DNA of 64,000 bases from Hydrogenophilales bacterium 28-61-23 (GTDB lineage Bacteria; Pseudomonadota; Gammaproteobacteria; Burkholderiales; Thiobacillaceae): contig NCGJ01000007.1 of assembly GCA_002281555.1 (NCBI GenBank), positions 57,923 to 121,922 of the forward strand. The letters are read 5' to 3'. Positions 56,831-64,000 of this stretch are shown here, in pieces; the stretch's first letter is position 1; each line of letters begins with the position of its first letter. The position numbers and the translations under genes are program-made. The notes under the pieces are model-generated. The model had not been told where the DNA came from. It was given only the letters and a program-made list of their open reading frames with translations, and did no database searches.

Positions 56831-57286
56831 ATGCTGCTCAGCCGCGCCAGCCAGTACACCCTGCAAGCGCTGATTTACCTGGCCCGGCAGCCGTCCGACC
56901 ATCTGGTCATGGTGAAAGACATGGCGCTGGAACTCGGCCTGCCCGAGTTCTACCTGGGCAAACTGATCCAGGCGCCGGCCCGCGCCGGTTGGCTGGCCAC
57001 CGCGCGCGGGCGCGGCGGCGGCGTGAGACTGCAGGTCGATGCGGCAAGCATCACGCTGTTCGACATCCTGCAACTGACCGATGGCCACCGCGTCACCCGC
57101 GAATGCCTGCTCGGCCTCAAGGATTGCGACGACGAAAGCGCCTGCGTGATGCATTGCCAATGGAAGCCGATCAAACAGGAACTCACCGAAGGGCTGGGCG
57201 GCTACAGCCTGGCCGCCCTGGCCAGCACCGGCTTGCCGGCCGGACTGTTGAGCGAGGTCGACGCCGAATGGAAGCCGATGCGTTGA
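56831..57286 (+). CDS. Rrf2 family transcriptional regulator
   Basis: 151 residues. The winged helix start MLLSRASQYTLQALIYLARQ and wing GWLATARGRGGGVRL are typical of Rrf2; three cysteines in ECLLGLKDCDDESACVMHCQW are in the usual cluster-ligand place, so it may sense FeS status, oxygen or NO. It starts 2 bp after nifM. Its target genes are unknown; candidates are nif or suf/isc genes. Confidence 0.92.
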   Translation: MLLSRASQYTLQALIYLARQPSDHLVMVKDMALELGLPEFYLGKLIQAPARAGWLATARGRGGGVRLQVDAASITLFDILQLTDGHRVTRECLLGLKDCDDESACVMHCQWKPIKQELTEGLGGYSLAALASTGLPAGLLSEVDAEWKPMR

Positions 57287-57350
57287 TCCAGATGCCGCCC
57301 GGTTCGACGCGCAGCCGTTGCGCTTTGTCATCCTTGCCCAGGCCCGGCAA

Positions 57351-57375
57351 GCTTCGCTAGCGGAGCATTCTTTTT
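57351..57375 (+). terminator. Probable terminator after the nifV-rrf2 operon
   Basis: GCTTCGCTAGCGGAGC (one mismatch) followed by ATTCTTTTT. Confidence 0.5.
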
Positions 57376-57400
57376 CCATACCCTGGCTCGGCTCTGGTTA

Positions 57401-57638
57401 ATCCTAGAAACCTCAGTTGACCGCTCCTCAACCTTTGGGAGGGCGCATGTACTCTACGTTCAGAGCCTTCGATGACGCTCACCATTTGGGTGAGACCGCT
57501 ACGCGGCCGATTGCACGGTTTTCGAGCCGTCTGGCTGCGTTGCTCCTCCTTGCGGGCCCCGGCCCGCTGCGTCATCGCGCCTTGCTAGCCGGCTCGAAAA
57601 CCGCACACTCGGCCGCGTTCAACGGAGGTTTCTAGGAT
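57401..57638. mobile_element. MITE-like element of 238 bp with 23-bp terminal inverted repeats
   Basis: The left end ATCCTAGAAACCTCAGTTGACCG and the inverse of the right end ATCCTAGAAACCTCCGTTGAACG differ at two positions. Flanks TTAAT and ATAAT may be a target duplication. The inside holds only a short frame (57417-57635, 72 codons) without homology, so it is non-autonomous. The parent IS family could not be named. Confidence 0.7.
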
Positions 57639-57681
57639 AATCGCGCATCCTGTTGCCTGATTTTTCCTGCCTCCCATCGCG

Positions 57682-58887
57682 ATGATCAAGAACTGGCTGA
57701 CCTACAAGCGCGCCCTGCTGTTGCTGCTGATTCTGGCTGCATTGGCGATTCCCGCCCGCGCGTTGCTGCTTGGCAAGGCTGTGGCGACGCTGTCGCCACA
57801 GCGCCAGGATTTGCGCGAAAGCGTCATTTCCAGCGGTCGCCTGATCACGCCGACGCGGGTCGAACTGGGCTCGGAACTGGTTGGTCGCGTGGTTGAAGTG
57901 GCGGTGGAGGAGGGCGAGCGGGTAGGTGCCGGCCAAGTGCTGGCGCGTTTGCGCGACGACGAGCAGCGCGCCGTGCTCGATCAGGCCCGGCGCGGCGTCG
58001 AGGAGGCGCAGGCGCGCGTCGCCCAGTTGCACGAGGTGGCGCGGCCGGTGGCGGAGCAGGGCTTGTTGCAGGCGCGGGCGAATCTGGCCCAGGCCGAGGC
58101 GGAATACGGGCGCATCAAAACCTTGGCCGAGGCCGGTTTCTACAACCAGTCGCGTCTGGATGAGGCTTTGCGCGCGCTGGAAGGCGCGCGCGCGGCGCGC
58201 GAATCCGCCGTAGCCCAGGCGCGCGGCAATCGTCCGGATGGCGTTGAAAGCCGTCTGGCCGAAGCGCGTCTGGCGCAGGCCCGCGCCGCGCTCGACGTGG
58301 CCGAGGCGAAGCAGGCCAACACCGTGATCCGCGCGCCCGTCGCTGGCGTGGTGGTGAAGAAGCGGGTCGAGCGCGGTGACGTCGTCACCCTGGGCAAACG
58401 GTTGTTCGATCTGGCCACCGATGGCGAAAGCCGGATCGTGTTGCAGATCGACGAGAAGAATCTCGGTCGCCTGCGCGTGGGCCAGGCCGCCAGCGTGCTG
58501 GCCGATGCCTATCCGGGCCAGCCGTTCGCGGCGGAAATCTTCCACATCGCGCCGGCCGTCGACCCCGAGAAAGGCTCGGTGGAAGTGAAACTGCGGGTCA
58601 AGGCGCCGCCCGCTTTCGTCAAACCGGACATGACCGTCTCGGTTGAAATCCAGGTCGGCGCGCGCTCGGCGGCGCTGATCCTGGCCGCCGCCGCAGTGCG
58701 CGACGCCACCACGGCGCAGCCCTGGGTCATGCTGATTGAATCCGGCCGCGCCGCGCGCCGGCCGGTCAAACTGGGCCTGCGCGGCAGCGGTGTGGTGGAG
58801 GTAAGCGCCGGACTCAACGGCGGCGAAGCGGTCATCCCGCTTGCAGCGCCGGTGGTCGTGGGCGACAAGGTTCGTTCGGTGCAATAA
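57682..58887 (+). CDS. HlyD-type periplasmic adaptor of an ABC exporter
   Basis: 401 residues. An N-terminal membrane anchor (ALLLLLILAALAIPARALLLG), a lipoyl half (SELVGRVVEVAVEEGERVGAGQVLARL), a long coiled-coil hairpin (about 95-215) and the second lipoyl half (NTVIRAPVAGVVVKKRVERGDVV) are visible. It joins the permease and ATPase that follow to an outer membrane channel (not present here). The start is 17 bp before 58905. Confidence 0.88.
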   Translation: MIKNWLTYKRALLLLLILAALAIPARALLLGKAVATLSPQRQDLRESVISSGRLITPTRVELGSELVGRVVEVAVEEGERVGAGQVLARLRDDEQRAVLDQARRGVEEAQARVAQLHEVARPVAEQGLLQARANLAQAEAEYGRIKTLAEAGFYNQSRLDEALRALEGARAARESAVAQARGNRPDGVESRLAEARLAQARAALDVAEAKQANTVIRAPVAGVVVKKRVERGDVVTLGKRLFDLATDGESRIVLQIDEKNLGRLRVGQAASVLADAYPGQPFAAEIFHIAPAVDPEKGSVEVKLRVKAPPAFVKPDMTVSVEIQVGARSAALILAAAAVRDATTAQPWVMLIESGRAARRPVKLGLRGSGVVEVSAGLNGGEAVIPLAAPVVVGDKVRSVQ

Positions 58888-58904
58888 CCGGGCAAACGCG
58901 CGCG

Positions 58905-60117
58905 ATGCCTTTTGAATGGATACTCGCCTTGCGCTTCCTGCGCGAAGGCCGCATGCAGACGGCGCTGATCATGGCAGGCACCACGGTGGGTGTGGCGGTG
59001 ATCATTTTCATCACCTCGTTGATGAACGGCCTGCAAGCCAGTCTGGCCACCCGCACGCTGTCCACCCAGGCCCACATCACGGTGCGCGCTCCGGACGAGG
59101 CGCCGACGCCGGTGCTGGCGCGCACCGGCGACAGCGCGGTGCTGGCGCATCTCGAACCGCGCGTTCAGCGGCTGCGTTCCATCGATCAATGGGCCGGGGT
59201 CGATCGCGCGCTGGCATTGCTGCCGCACGTGGTCGATGTTTCCCCGATCGCGACCGGCTCCGGTTTCGCCTTTCGCGGCAATGCCAGCAAGTCTATCGCG
59301 CTGATGGGCGTCATCCCGGAACGCTATGCGCGCATCGTCAGGATCGCGGACAAGCTTACCGCCGGCCAATTCCGGATCGCTCCGGGCGAGGCGCTGGTCG
59401 GCATCGAACTGGCCAAGGATCTGGGCGCGGCGGTGGGCGACCGGATACGCATCGTCAGCAGCGAGAGCCGCGAAGATGTGTTCCGCATCAGCGGCATCTT
59501 CGATCTCGGCGTCAAGGATCTCAATCGGCGCTGGGTGATCATGCCGCTGCGCAGCGCGCAGAGTCTGCTCGACCTGTCCGGCGGCGTGACCCACCTCGAC
59601 CTGACCGTGGACGACATCTTTCTCGCCGAGGCGGTTGCCTCCCGCATCACGTCCCAGACCGGCCTGACGGCGGAGAGCTGGATGGCGATCAATACGCAGT
59701 TGCTGACCGCGTTCAAGAACCAGACCATGACCACGCGCACGGTGCGCCTGTTTCTGGTGCTGATCGTCGCCCTCGGCATCGCCAGCGTGCTGGTGGTTTC
59801 GGTGGTGCAGAAGCAGCGCGAGATCGGCATCCTGCGCGCGATGGGCGCATCGCCGCGACGCATCATGAAAGTGTTCCTGATCCAGGGCGGCGTCGTCGGC
59901 GGCAGCGGCGCGCTGCTCGGTTCCGGGCTGGCCACGCTGATGGTCTACGGCGCATCCTTCGCGCTGCGCCAGGATGACGGTTCGCCGCTGATCAGCGGCC
60001 GCATCGAAACCAGCTATTACCTGACCGCCGCCGCCGTCGCCCTGCTCACCGGCCTGCTGGCGGCGGTGGCGCCGGCGCGGCGGGCGGCGAAAATGGATCC
60101 GGTCGAGGCGATCCGCT

Positions 60118-60125
<8 letters not shown>
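58905..60125 (+). CDS. ABC transporter permease, MacB/FtsX (DevC) type
   Basis: 406 residues. Four membrane helices (about 20-40, 283-305, 325-350, 370-390), with [20 protein letters not shown] at the start, a large periplasmic domain and the FtsX-like core [38 protein letters not shown]. It uses the next gene's ATPase. The last codons overlap that gene by 8 nt. Confidence 0.92.
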
Positions 60126-60807
<682 letters not shown>

Positions 60808-60828
60808 GCGATCCGGTCCGGCCGGTTG

Positions 60829-60855
60829 CGTAGGGCGGGAATCCTTTCCCGCCTT
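60829..60855. repeat. Palindromic repeat, GGCGGGAATCC family
   Basis: GGCGGGAATCCTTTCCCGCC after the ABC operon; relatives at 52092, 52145 and 43598. Confidence 0.6.
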
Positions 60856-60868
60856 CAACCAGCACGCC

Positions 60869-61477
60869 TCAAATGTCCGCGTCAGCGCGCCCATCCCTGT
60901 TTGCCGCCGCCTTGCGGGCTTCGACTTCAAGGTGGCAAGGCGCCAACAGCAGATGCGCCAGATGTTCGGGATCGTTCGAATGCATGTGTTCCGCAAATGC
61001 CGCCAGCCTCGGATCGCGCGCGTCCGCCAGGGCGACGATCAGCGCTCTCGCCGCTTCGCCCGGGTGCGGCCCGTCGGGCTGAAAGCCTGGCCAATCCGTG
61101 TAGTGCGACAACAACTGTTCGCGGTGGTCCCGATAGAGCGCGCAATCGCGGGTGAAATCGAGCTCGGCTTGTTTCGCCTCGATCTCCGCGTCGATTTCGG
61201 CATCGGTGCTTCTGTAGCGGGCCTTCTCGGCTTCCGTCCAATGCGGCTTGTCGCCTTCCTTGTTGCCTTGCTTTTCGCGCAAGGTCACCAAGGTGTTCTT
61301 CAACACCATCTGTGAATGGGTGCCGACATCCCGGAAGACGTGAACCAGATCCTTGCCATGGCCCTCCTTGCCGACATAGCGCATGCCCGCCGTGATGCGC
61401 CGGGGATTGAAGCCGAACTGGCGGGCACAGGCCGCGCGCAGGGTGTCGAAGAGTTCGTTGATTTTCGCGGTGCTCAT
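60869..61477 (-). CDS. Hypothetical protein
   Basis: 202 residues, not recognised. N-terminal [29 protein letters not shown], a basic/acidic middle ([36 protein letters not shown]) and a C-terminal Pro/His part. No signal peptide or membrane segment. It stands alone and is convergent with the ABC operon. Function cannot be inferred. Confidence 0.65.
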   Translation of the reverse strand: MSTAKINELFDTLRAACARQFGFNPRRITAGMRYVGKEGHGKDLVHVFRDVGTHSQMVLKNTLVTLREKQGNKEGDKPHWTEAEKARYRSTDAEIDAEIEAKQAELDFTRDCALYRDHREQLLSHYTDWPGFQPDGPHPGEAARALIVALADARDPRLAAFAEHMHSNDPEHLAHLLLAPCHLEVEARKAAANRDGRADADI

Positions 61478-61893
61478 GGGTTCGTCCTGGGGGCGTCCTG
61501 GGGTTGTCCTGGGGTTATCTATTTCGCGCCGGCATCACCGCCGCGACTGCAACGATGGCCAATTGACCACCAGAGCATACGCCACCCGTTTCCCGATCGG
61601 GCCGCGATTAGGCCGAGATTTGGCCGCAATTAGTCCGATTACCGGCTCGGGCCCGACTACATATGGGTTTCCGGCCAGCCAGCGTTTATTCGCGCCGCAA
61701 GCGGACGTTCCTACAACTCAGCATGTAGAGCGGAAAAGCGTAGCGCCTTCCGCCGCATGAGCCACCATTCGGCGGATAACGCTGCGCTCATCCGCCCTAC
61801 GCAGGCTGCGTGTGATCAACTGGATCGGCCATTCAGGCAACCATGGTCTGGCTTGGCAATACAATGCGGCGAAACAACTTCTCCGGGTAGAAC
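61478..61893. other. Intergenic region with a palindromic repeat
   Basis: It holds an imperfect inverted repeat GTAGAGCGGAAAAGCGTAGCGCC...CGGCGGATAACGCTGCGCTCATCCGCCCTACG (61725-61801), a form common in betaproteobacterial genomes. The rest shows no gene or clear site. Confidence 0.45.
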
Positions 61894-62184
61894 ATGAATC
61901 GCGCGCAAATCTTGCAGTTGTTGGCCGAGCATCTGTCAGTCCTCAAGAAACGCTTCAATGTCGTCGACTTGGCGCTGTTCGGTTCCACCGCGCGAGATTC
62001 CGCCAGGGAAGACAGCGACATCGACATCCTCATTTCCTTCGACGGCGCGGCCACGTCGGAGCGCTACTTTGGCGTCCAGTTCTATCTGGAAGATCTGCTG
62101 GGCCGTCCCGTCGATTTGGTAACGGATAAGGCTCTGCGCCCGGAACTGCGTCCTTACATCGAGAAAGAAGCACTCCATGTCTGA
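61894..62184 (+). CDS. mntA: MntA-type minimal nucleotidyltransferase antitoxin
   Basis: 96 residues. The catalytic signature G30-S31-x10-D42-x-D44 (FGSTARDSAREDSDIDILISF) is complete. MntA antitoxins adenylylate and block the HepT RNase. It overlaps hepT by 8 nt, the usual order and coupling of the pair. Confidence 0.9.
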   Translation: MNRAQILQLLAEHLSVLKKRFNVVDLALFGSTARDSAREDSDIDILISFDGAATSERYFGVQFYLEDLLGRPVDLVTDKALRPELRPYIEKEALHV

Positions 62185-62530
62185 CGCCACGCCGCGGGAA
62201 TGGCGCTTTTACGTGGACGATATGAACGATTTCGCCCAGAAGGTATGTGCCTACACCGAAGGCCTTGATCAAGCTGCGTTTACGGCAAGCGGCCTCAACT
62301 ATGACGCCACGGTGCGCAACCTCGAATTGATTGGCGAGGCCGCCACACATATCCCAGAAGACGTTCGGTTATCTCATCCCCAGATTCCCTGGCGTCTCAT
62401 CATTGCCATGCGCAACCGCCTGATTCACGGTTATCTGGGCATCGACAACGACACGCTCTGGAGTGTGATCAAGTCGGACATTCCGGCATTGCTGCTGCAA
62501 TTGCAGAAACTGAGGAAGCCCGCGCGGTGA
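62177..62530 (+). CDS. hepT: HepT-type ribonuclease toxin (DUF86)
   Basis: 117 residues with the RNase motif Rx4H: Arg79 and His84 in MRNRLIHGY, and the Tyr86 that MntA-type partners adenylylate. Helical DUF86 fold (NYDATVRNLELIGEAATHI). It forms a toxin-antitoxin pair with mntA; in some bacteria such pairs give phage defence. Confidence 0.9.
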   Translation: MSDATPREWRFYVDDMNDFAQKVCAYTEGLDQAAFTASGLNYDATVRNLELIGEAATHIPEDVRLSHPQIPWRLIIAMRNRLIHGYLGIDNDTLWSVIKSDIPALLLQLQKLRKPAR

Positions 62531-62596
62531 GCGGCTTGTCGAGACATTTTGCGAGCCTGGCCCGTTTGATTTACGTTGTCTGAGCTAAACGGTTCA

Positions 62597-62694
62597 GTCC
62601 AACAGCTCGTATCCCTGGCCCCCCGCCAACCGCTTTGCGTAGGTCAAGCCGGTGCGCGCTTGGGGGGCGAGGGATACGAGTCATTTCGTTAGCC
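62597..62694 (+). repeat. Integron attC-like site 1
   Basis: GTCCAAC (62597-62603) fits the R'' core RYYYAAC. Arms at 62606-62624 and 62662-62680 form a 19-bp inverted repeat with one mismatch. GTTAGCC (62688-62694) is the R' core at the right side. The next reading frame starts 18 nt on. Confidence 0.65.
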
Positions 62695-62712
62695 CCCAGA
62701 AGACACGCCACC

Positions 62713-63543
62713 ATGAAGAATCGCCGTCGAGGACCGAAAGGCCTGCAATTTGTTCCAAGACCCCAGGCAGAGCTTCAGGTACTTCTTGTTGAGCACCTAG
62801 ACGTGCTGCAATCGCACTGCGCGCAATATGACCAAGGCAAAAAGCACTTTGCCGCAGAAATAGCCCTGAATCTTAGGGTCCTCTTTTCCGATACGCCCGG
62901 AACTGAGAATAGATCGCTGCTGTATCAGCTGGGGCGAGAGTCCGATGAGTTCATCGATACAGCCAAGACGATGAATGATGGAGACCCTAACATCTCGACG
63001 GCGCCGGTGGCAGGTCTAGCCTTTCAGACCACAATCCCACGCGATGGCCTTCTGTCTGCCGACTGGGAGCCACATCTCTTTGCCCTAACAACCAAAACAC
63101 CACTCCGCACCCCTTTCAAGTCCTGGTGGGACGCCCCAATTCTTCATACCGCATCCGGAGATGTCTTCCCACGTAGGCGGATAGTCCGGCAAATGGCCAA
63201 TCAAGACAGGGGGGGCCACGTGGCTCCAGGAATTGAGAAAGCCTATTTTGAACTTACTCGTAACGCCAACTACGTGTACGAAACTCAGGTGATTCAAGGT
63301 GACGCCGTAACTAATCCAAACGAACCGATTGCCGAAGAACGTATTACGCCTGTATCGAAGGACGGCGCTGGCCTGAGATTGCTTCGTGCGCTAGTACGCC
63401 AAATCGCGCATGAGACGTTGCTAACACTCAGTACTGAGTCCTCAAGCTATCTCAATGCAATTCCTCCCCCGAATCCCGGGATCTCTCCAATCATGTTCGT
63501 GCAGTTCTTTCACAAGAAACGAAATGCTGGTTCACAGAGATAG
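62713..63543 (+). CDS. Cassette-borne protein of unknown function
   Basis: 276 residues, not recognised. Mostly soluble with no signal peptide. Stretches: a basic start (KNRRRGPKGLQFVPRPQ), a Trp-rich middle (ADWEPHLFALTTKTPLRTPFKSWWDAPILHTASGDVF) and an ITPVSKDGAGLRLLRALVRQIAHETLLTLS helix near the C-terminus. GC and codon use are lower than in the chromosomal genes. It fills a single attC-ended cassette (62689-63639), with the start codon 24 nt after the recombination point, as expected of an integron cassette gene. Confidence 0.72.
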   Translation: MKNRRRGPKGLQFVPRPQAELQVLLVEHLDVLQSHCAQYDQGKKHFAAEIALNLRVLFSDTPGTENRSLLYQLGRESDEFIDTAKTMNDGDPNISTAPVAGLAFQTTIPRDGLLSADWEPHLFALTTKTPLRTPFKSWWDAPILHTASGDVFPRRRIVRQMANQDRGGHVAPGIEKAYFELTRNANYVYETQVIQGDAVTNPNEPIAEERITPVSKDGAGLRLLRALVRQIAHETLLTLSTESSSYLNAIPPPNPGISPIMFVQFFHKKRNAGSQR

Positions 63544-63548
63544 CCTGT

Positions 63549-63645
63549 GGGCTAACCCGCGCTTCGAGGGGACCGCCGGCAAGCAGGGCTTGCCGGTTCC
63601 CCGTGGGCTTCGCCCCCGGGCGGCCCCTCAAGCTAAACGTTGAGG
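63549..63645 (+). repeat. Integron attC-like site 2 (end of the cassette)
   Basis: R'' is GGGCTAAC (63549-63556), complementary to the cassette's own start GTTAGCCC at 62688. Arms CTTCGAGGGGACCGCC (63562-63577) and GGCGGCCCCTCAAG (63619-63632) pair with an extra C and an extra A on one side, as in the extrahelical bases of attC. It ends CTAAAC-GTTGAGG (63633-63645). Confidence 0.75.
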
Positions 63646-64000
63646 CTGTAGAAAAACCCCCAAACCCGCCTCACCCAGCAATAATTCCGCATCAGAAATT
63701 CCTGGGGAGGAGATTCGAATGGCGCGTTTCAAACCGATCCACAAAGGCCTCAAGTTATTGCCGGTGGACTTCGACAAACAGGTACAGCCGGGCAGTTTCG
63801 AATACGCCCTGTGCTACCTGATCGATCACGAACTCGACCTCGCCGCCTTTCACGCCCGCTACAGGAACGACACCGAAGGCGCGCCCGCCTACGACCCCGC
63901 CGTTCTCCTCAAGATCATCCTGCTCGCCTACAGTCGCGGCATCGTCTCCAGCCGCAAGATCGAAGCCGCCTGCCGCGACAACGTCGTGTTCATCGCCGTC
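63642..64000 (+). mobile_element. IS1182-family insertion sequence, left part (cut by window edge)
   Basis: GAGGCTGTAGAAAAACCCC at the left resembles IS1182-family ends, and an IS1182-type transposase follows. The IS appears to sit in the R' end of attC site 2. The right end is outside the window. Confidence 0.7.
63719..64000 (+). CDS. IS1182-family transposase, N-terminal part
   Basis: 94 residues to the window edge, open at the right. MARFKPIHKGLKLLPVDFDKQ, FEYALCYLIDHELDLAAFHARYRND and YDPAVLLKIILLAYSRGIVSSRKIEAACRDNVVFIAV are the DUF772 N-terminal part of IS1182/IS5-like DDE transposases. GGGGAGGAG precedes the ATG. Confidence 0.9.
   Translation, partial: MARFKPIHKGLKLLPVDFDKQVQPGSFEYALCYLIDHELDLAAFHARYRNDTEGAPAYDPAVLLKIILLAYSRGIVSSRKIEAACRDNVVFIAV

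Overview
The window looks like the chromosome of a GC-rich, nitrogen-fixing betaproteobacterium. The evidence is the NifHDK sequences, PEP-CTERM surface proteins, a TusA/DsrE2-type sulfur-transfer pair (common in sulfur oxidisers such as Thiobacillaceae and relatives) and sigma-54/NifA-type control. Genus cannot be fixed from sequence reading alone. No rRNA, tRNA or CRISPR array was seen. nifA, nifB, nifU, nifS, nifQ and draG are not in the window.

Layout. 1-3.5 kb: the tail of an EAL protein, draT (post-translational switch-off of NifH), a PEP-CTERM protein and a DNRLRE/collagen-like secreted protein. 3.5-8.3 kb: the prkA-yeaH-spoVR operon behind a sigma-54 promoter. 8.6-17.8 kb: transglutaminase-like protease, ParA-like ATPase, arylamine N-acetyltransferase, a TetR regulator with twin operators and a tusA-dsrE2 operon, a periplasmic binding protein overlapping a PAS-GGDEF-EAL protein, and a methyltransferase. 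18-24 kb: nifHDKT, ferredoxin, nifY and a DUF6129 gene. 24-27.5 kb: modEABC for molybdate supply, with a ModE-like box before modE. 27.6-38.2 kb: FapA, Sel1, tail-collar, two PEP-CTERM proteins and, between them, a NifA/sigma-54-type operon of the FeS leucine-rich-variant protein plus an unknown. 38.6-57.3 kb: the second nif block. nifE stands apart from nifN, and 6.5 kb of non-nif genes lie between them. nifN-nifX-rseC-DUF269-CCE_0567-fdxB-2Fe2S ferredoxin and several unknowns follow, then nifV-cysE-unknown-nifW-nifZ-nifM-rrf2. 57.4-60.8 kb: a 238-bp MITE-like element and an HlyD/ABC export operon. 60.9-64 kb: accessory end with a MntA/HepT pair, an integron-type gene cassette of unknown function between two attC-like sites, and the start of an IS1182-family element.

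How it works together. Five NifA-type upstream activator sites (one imperfect) sit 62-110 bp before sigma-54 promoters at nifH, the lrv operon, nifE, nifN and nifV, so the separated blocks are probably one NifA regulon. A second sigma-54 circuit is visible: all three PEP-CTERM genes have a sigma-54 promoter with a TGTCGG...TTTTAC element about 60-90 bp upstream, as expected for a PrsR-type enhancer-binding regulator. Short palindromic intergenic repeats of at least four families are scattered through the nif operons, and one is translated into the N-terminus of CysE.
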